From Pholis gunnellus (taxonomy: Eukaryota; Chordata; Actinopteri; Perciformes; Pholidae): DNA of 64,000 nt. Where the stretch lies: NCBI GenBank assembly GCA_910591455.2, contig OU342819.1:4463001-4527000 (forward strand). The letters are read 5' to 3'. Positions 58,769 to 64,000 of this stretch are shown here, one piece after another (within the stretch, counting starts at the first letter, position 1; every line of letters starts with the position of its first letter). Both the position numbers and the translations under genes were made by a program. The notes under the pieces were generated by a model. The model was not told the DNA's origin. It searched no databases and worked only from the letters and a program-made list of their open reading frames with translations.

Positions 58769-60384
58769 GTCTGAATAATTGTATCTTTTAAATCATTTAA
58801 AGTGACTGATTTCTTTAAAAGCATTCATTACTATTTTTCTCTTAATAATAAATAATAAACCAATGGCTACAACACTCCTACATACTGTAAAGTAATGTGT
58901 ATTTCTCTGTCTTGTCCGCCACAATCTTCGCACTCTGCTGGTCGTCTCTCTTCATCAATTAGGAAATGTGTTGGCATCACAGGCGAAAGGGGGCTGAGTA
59001 ATGCTGATGATGTCATTGACGCAACCCACAGCTTACAAATCACAACAAAATCATAAATTGCCTCACAGATGTGTCCCTCATTCGATTAGTACGGTGTCCA
59101 TATGGCCCACTGTAGCATATCAATCAGCTCAATATGCCAGCCGCTCGCCGGCCTCTCCTCCACCTTAATGGAGAACACGCAGTAATACATAAACTCCTCA
59201 GGTTTTACACTTTGGTGATATTGCCAGAGCTGTTATTTTCCATCACCTCAGACTGTCATCTTTTATTTGTTTATCCTGTCGCGGTGTCGGACAGTTTTTT
59301 ATTATTTTGACACTTCTTCTATTTGCCCTAATTTATTATTTTTATGAGAATTCAATTTGCAGACACGTCCATTTGCATTTCCTGTAAAGTGAAGCTCTTA
59401 GCGACTGCTCAAAGCCCGATCTTGCAGGACTCTGAAGGTAGCAGGAGGTTATGATAATTTCCTCACACAATAAGGCCGCTGGCGTGAGCCTCATAACACG
59501 AGCAGGCCTCAATGCTCCCTCTCTGCATATCAAAAACACAACCCGTTTATGCGCCGCGCGACCAAACTCATCTCATCTCATCTCATCGCTCTTCTGAAGA
59601 ATCGCCCGACCATTCTAGTTTTGAAAAGATCTCCGATATCATGCAAAATATAATTAAGGGATCACGAGCTGCAGATATGAGCCCCCAAAGCTCTAATTAT
59701 CGTACTGTCGCAAATGTATTCCATCGTGTTTCAAGTTCACTCTATTGATTTGCTCCCTCTCAATAACATTTCTTTTATGTCCGCATGACCTCATGCATTA
59801 GTCCGTCGGCCTCATTTACATTCAGGTCCAAAGCTCCGCAAATGACAAGTAAAACCTTTGAAGTAGATGAATATGATTTATTCGTTTCTTTTCCAACCTG
59901 GTAATAAAAATCTTTATCTTTAATATCTTTTCGAAGCAGCTTAGCGCAAACATATAATTCAGAGACAGACAACAGAAAAGGGAAAGAGAAAATGTTTTCT
60001 TTAAGAAGGTTCAAGAAGGTTGAAATGTAAAATTACTGTAAAGCAGCAGAATCTTTGAATCTGGATTAAGCAAGCAAGTTTTGTTATTTTGTACATTTCA
60101 AAACAGGAGTTACTAAGTGCTTCATATGAAGAAGAAGGGTAAGAAAAAGGTGAAGGAGGAAAAAGAGAGATAGAAGTGACAGAGAGAAGTAAACAAAATA
60201 TGTGCTCTGGTTTGGTTTTGCCGAGACTTTGCAGGAAGCTGTTCCAAATGCAACCTATTACAAACAAAGCTACCACTACCAGAGTGAAATACCTCTGTTA
60301 AGCCTGAAAGAAGCATAAAGGTGGAGATACTAGAGTTGAATAGGGGGGAAATAATCGATAATGGCATAGATTGTTTAAATATTC
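58769..60384. other. Unique upstream flank with possible regulatory islands
   Basis: Two balanced, non-repetitive stretches (about 59060-59180 and 59440-59750) have TAATTAAG, ATCTCCGATATCATGCA and CTCTAATTATCG words and resemble conserved elements. A short TCTCA tandem occurs at 59566-59587. No gene supported. Confidence 0.35.
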
Positions 60385-61023
60385 AAATTTGGCATTTTCT
60401 TATTAAATATGTGCTAATTTGCATACATTTCAAATGTTCAGATAAAGCCAGGTTCAAAATTGTTTTAGTTTGTTGACATATTAGAGTCAAAGGTTTTTAC
60501 AGAGGGAATTTTGTTTCACTCCATAAATCAGAAAATACTGTTGACTGTCTTTTGTTGATGTCGTATAAATCAGTCTATGAGTGATATCTGAACAAACCCC
60601 TCGATTAAAACCTTCAGAATATAGAGATGAATGAAACTGTAAAGTGTGGTGTATGTAAGAGCTACTGAAGTGGAGATTTCTGGATCAGTCTGAGAAAAAA
60701 CAAATTTTGTAAAATGACATGTTGAATACACTACAGGTGAACAGGCTAAAAAGAATGTACTACTAAAAATCCCCATGAAACTTTTTGTATTAAAGGTTTT
60801 CTGAAATTGTATGTATGAATACGCAAATGCGGTATTATCTAATGGTAACGTTTGGTGAATTTAGGAGAAATCTAGACGCAAACAGACAAAGTAGCGAAAT
60901 AAACATAAATGTGTATTTTGGATGTTTTCTTTCCACTAGACTGAAAGATGTTATGGAAGCAAGATAGCCCAAAATCTCTAATGAACGATTATCTTATCTT
61001 ATCTTAAATAGACCAGAGCATGA
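60385..61023 (-). repeat. Dispersed ~0.7-kb repeat, copy 2 (inverted relative to 26522-27205)
   Basis: Minus-strand partner of the copy in sall3 intron 1, sharing the terminal CATGCTCTGGTC and the internal TTTTTTCTCAGAC, CTGAAGGTTTT and GAAAACATCCAA blocks. It has a local CTTAT tandem expansion (60990-61006) absent from copy 1. Confidence 0.8.
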
Positions 61024-61203
61024 CAAACTAAAATTAAATTTAACTTAAACTCCCCTATATTTAAAAAAATATCTTTACATCAATTTAAAACCAGCATGTA
61101 AAACAGCAATATAAGTACGCATTTTATAGGCCTACAGTACAGTCTATGATCGCCCAACATAGAACATAATTGTATTATTTCTGAATATAGCTATTGTTTT
61201 ATT

Positions 61204-61256
61204 GGCAGGAATCGAACCACCAACCCTGTAATCATTGGCCGACCCTCCACCTAAAC
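61204..61256 (-). repeat. tRNA-derived SINE-like fragment
   Basis: On the minus strand it reads GGTCGGCCAATGATTACAGG then GTTGGTGGTTCGATTCCTGC, a Pol III B-box-like GGTTCGATTCC in the context seen in many fish SINEs. It lacks a tRNA cloverleaf and A box, so it is not a tRNA gene. Confidence 0.4.
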
Positions 61257-62004
61257 TAAACTACAACCACCCACTCTTAGGCCGAACCTTTCACAACTTA
61301 TCTGCAGCCTGTATAAAGTTTATTTTTAAACCTGTATGATTTGAAAATCTCTGACTTTGGTGACTCCTAGTGGTAGTATCAAAGTTTACACCCTGGCAAA
61401 TAGCATAAATAACCATGAATTAATGAATAGGGCTGTACTGCACACATTTTCACCAGGACTGTGTCTTTTTTTTCCCAACACACAAAAAAACAACCTCAGA
61501 ATATTGTTCGAGATCCTGTAGTTTGGGTCGCAAGAAGGCCAAACAGGTTGGGCTCTACTGATTTAAAGCATATAAACGACAGCAAGGGATGTATTCATGC
61601 ATATATATATTTTCTGCAACTCTCTAATTGGATTGGGACATCCTCAGATACAGAATTAATAACTCAATACCAAAACAAAAGCTGCTATTCACTTCCCATC
61701 TGAACTCACTGGTGGATCCTCGCTCGCTTTGGATTGAATGGCTGATGTATACGCCTCATTGTCAATAGAGTGTTGTCTGGTGGGTACTTGAAAATGCATT
61801 AACCTACAAACCAAGGGGAATAAGCCAGAGAGGCTCCATGTAAAACCAGTGAACCCATTAAAAGGCCTGATCAGAGCGCTACATTTATGAGTGTCTTCCA
61901 CTTCATCCTAATGTAGCTTTTAGATGATGCTAATAGATCACAGGCCGTTGTGATCAGACAAGGTAATGGACCTTTGTCACAGCTTGCTGAGTATGGCTTC
62001 AGGG

Positions 62005-62170
62005 CTACACACACAAACACACACACAAAATGCTTCAACACTCGCGTACACACATGCACAGACGGACGTTCGGATACAAGCACAGAGGCACATCAGCATA
62101 CAAAAGAACGACACATAAACATAAACTGACGTGCACGGGCACACACTAGAACAATGACCCTAATTAATAA
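62005..62170. repeat. Degenerate (CA)n-rich tract
   Basis: CA runs broken by CACAGA/CACGT variants over about 160 bp. A G tract follows at 62341-62354. Confidence 0.6.
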
Positions 62171-62559
62171 CGATTAGTCCTTCTCTCAAACACACTCACA
62201 AAATGTGCAAATGGAACAATAAATATAGCTCTTAAACGTGGCTTTTTACAAGTGAGCTGAAACAATCTCTACTAATCATTAGTCAACATCGGCCCGATTT
62301 GTCATTATTACTCTGTGGTGCGTGGAGAGGCAGATAAACCGGGGGGGGGGGGGGTTCGGTCAGGTCTGGCACAGCAAGCAACTCGTCAAAGTTCAAAATG
62401 AGCATTAAACACCTCGGAAAGTCCAAATACAAACTCAGACCAGGCAGAGAAAATAATGTGTCTAGTTTTACCCAAATAACTATGTACATTTACTCAACTA
62501 CTGTTCTTAGAATTATAAAACAGTCTCAATTAAATAGTGATGTCGTCAGCGACCGGTCC

Positions 62560-62890
62560 ACAGCAGACAGACCCAGATCCGGCTTCGCTGTGGCCTTCGA
62601 CCTGAAGGAGGAGAGCTCAGAGCTCAGCAGCAGCGTCTCCTCCTCCAGCCAGGAGCAGAGCTTCGCCTCAATGCTCCGCCGGCCTCCACTATAGGAGCCA
62701 ACACCGACACCACGCTGCTGGAGGCGCAGGCCTTATTGCCGGGCCCTCTGAAGGGGAGGGAGAACCAGGACTGAGCGGAGCAGACTGTCAGACCCTGCTG
62801 CAGTAAAAATTAGAGGTTTTCTACGTTACAGCTTTTGTCCACAGGGACCGCAAGAATCAACACAAAACAAAAGTAGTTTTCTTCCATTTA
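62560..62890 (+). repeat. GC-rich dispersed repeat, copy 2
   Basis: Same-orientation partner of the copy in atp9b intron 10, sharing CAGACCCAGATCCGGCTTC, AGCCAACACCGACACCACG and the tail AATCAACACAAAA. It has a stop (TAG) before the shared GGAGCCAACACC block that copy 1 lacks. The high GC content stands out from its surroundings. Confidence 0.75.
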
Positions 62891-63149
62891 AAAGAGTACT
62901 CCACACATTTAGCATCACACATTTCTAATGTCGTCGAACTCACAATCGGAAAAATATAATAAAAATTGACAAAGCAGAACCAGAGATGTGTTTTGTTGTT
63001 GTTACATGCTTTCTTCTTCTTGTGAAAACAAGCACCTTACCTTACCCACAATGCAACTCAAACACACACACACACAATTCCTCGACAGATTCGGTCGCGT
63101 TATGCTAGCAGCAGCTAACGTGGCCTGGAGCCTCTGAGCAGCGAGATCT

Positions 63150-63538
63150 GGTGAACTACGGTGACCAGACGTCCCCGTTTGTCCCGAGTCCTGACAAATA
63201 TCTGTAAAATACTAAAATGTCTCAGTTCTCATCATTATTACCTTCATCAATAGAAAAACAAACAATGCACGAACGTGTCTGAATTCAACACTGATTTGTC
63301 CATGGATCAATGTGCCGTTGATAAGGCTGTTGCGCCTCTTTTCCGACAGAACCTTTTAGTATGCTAACGGTTAGCTTTCATGCCGAAGAGAAAGTCGTCT
63401 TTTCTAAAAGAGCTCCAGGAGGCTGACTCCTTAAATCGTAAAGTACCCCGCAACGAAAACGCTGCGTTCTGCACAAACTGCCAGAGTACATTTTTTGGAC
63501 ACGTGTGGTGGAAATGGCGTCATATTAAGACGGCCTGA
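63150..63538 (+). pseudogene. Decayed transposon-type BED/zinc-finger gene fragment
   Basis: A 52-codon frame at 63380-63538 begins MPKRKSSFLKELQEAD and contains FCTNCQSTF, like the N-terminal finger of fish hAT-type transposase or host-domesticated relatives. The expected GGxxD/H-x-H continuation appears only out of frame (GGN in the next frame), followed by a stop. Upstream, GACCAGACGTCCCCG (63163-63177) is a motif often found with such elements. Identification rests on short motifs. Confidence 0.35.
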
Positions 63539-63674
63539 CAGCAAAGTACAGTAGCTGGCAGAGAATGTGTCACAGTCGGCCATTTAGCCGGCAGCCTGCG
63601 CTTGAGCACACTGACAAATACCGTGTGTTTAGTTTTAGTTAAAATATATCCTACAATCAACAATTATGTCAGTA

Positions 63675-63745
63675 TGTAAGTAAGTGAAATGTATTTATGT
63701 AGCGCTTCTCATTAGTCACAAAGTGCTTTTTAACAAACAATATAA
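63675..63745 (+). repeat. Fragment of a common fish repeat (TATTTATGTAGCGCTTCTC)
   Basis: Matches the widespread TTTATATAGCGCTTTTC...CACAAAGTGCTTT motif found throughout fish genomes. The remainder to 64000 is AT-rich with nothing else supported. Confidence 0.5.
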
Positions 63746-64000
63746 CAAGACAAATAATCTTAGAGGACAAAGTGACCACAAAGGACTCATAAATATAATA
63801 ATAATACTCGGTGATAGTACACCAATGCAATCCTTGCGTTTTGTGTTTGCTAGTGTTATTATACAGTTTTTTAATTAACTATACTTTGGTGGATTTTGGG
63901 GGGAACTAAATGTAATTTGTCATCTGCTGTCCATGGTGTTGAAAGGTGCGCTTGTTAGATGTGATAAGCTTGATAAGATTGTTGCCACCATATTTGTAAC

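Noticed and set aside
61204..61256. Possible tRNA gene on the minus strand
   Set aside because: Only a B-box-like motif; no A box, acceptor stem or cloverleaf. Better explained as a SINE fragment.

Overview
The window is vertebrate nuclear DNA, almost certainly from a ray-finned (percomorph-type) teleost. Genes are split into short exons with GT-AG introns. Non-coding DNA is AT-rich and full of CA/GA microsatellites and G/C homopolymers, and it carries several dispersed repeat families that I recognise as typical of fish. There are no operons, CRISPR arrays or bacterial signals.

Two protein-coding genes are well supported, both on the minus strand and in tandem. From 29476 down to 19717 lies sall3, a spalt-like zinc-finger transcription factor, complete: the MSRRKQ exon, a large exon 2 split by a small unexpected intron, and the last exon ending in KEIGIN. 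About 1.6 kb downstream, from 18119 to beyond the left edge, lies atp9b, a class 2 P4-type ATPase (putative flippase). Eleven exons (about 356 residues, through the A-domain) are in the window; the catalytic P and N domains and most membrane helices lie off the left edge. The SALL3-ATP9B pair in the same order and orientation matches human 18q23. Together with protein sequence it separates these genes from the paralogous SALL4-ATP9A pair.

Layout. 1-18119: atp9b exons and introns, the introns carrying a TTAA-flanked MITE (8656-9160), a copy of a fish ATCGATTAAT-rich repeat (5182-5491) and a GC-rich repeat copy (2780-3110). 18120-19716: short intergenic spacer with a consensus CRE 23 bp upstream of the atp9b ATG. 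19717-29476: sall3. 29477-30300: GC-rich sall3 promoter region. 30300-64000: a gene-poor upstream flank with dispersed repeats, three degenerate minisatellite-like tracts, a piggyBac-like 1.3 kb element with TTAA target duplications (57443-58768) and candidate conserved regulatory islands (inferred from composition only). SALL3 also has a gene-poor upstream flank in human.

Most notable points: this sall3 lacks the third zinc-finger cluster expected for SALL1/SALL3 proteins, and a stop-free 120-bp intron-like segment sits exactly where that cluster should be. A CpG/GC-box promoter-like stretch with a two-codon first exon (54779) may mark an unannotated small transcript. Several repeat pairs within the window can be aligned to each other by eye.
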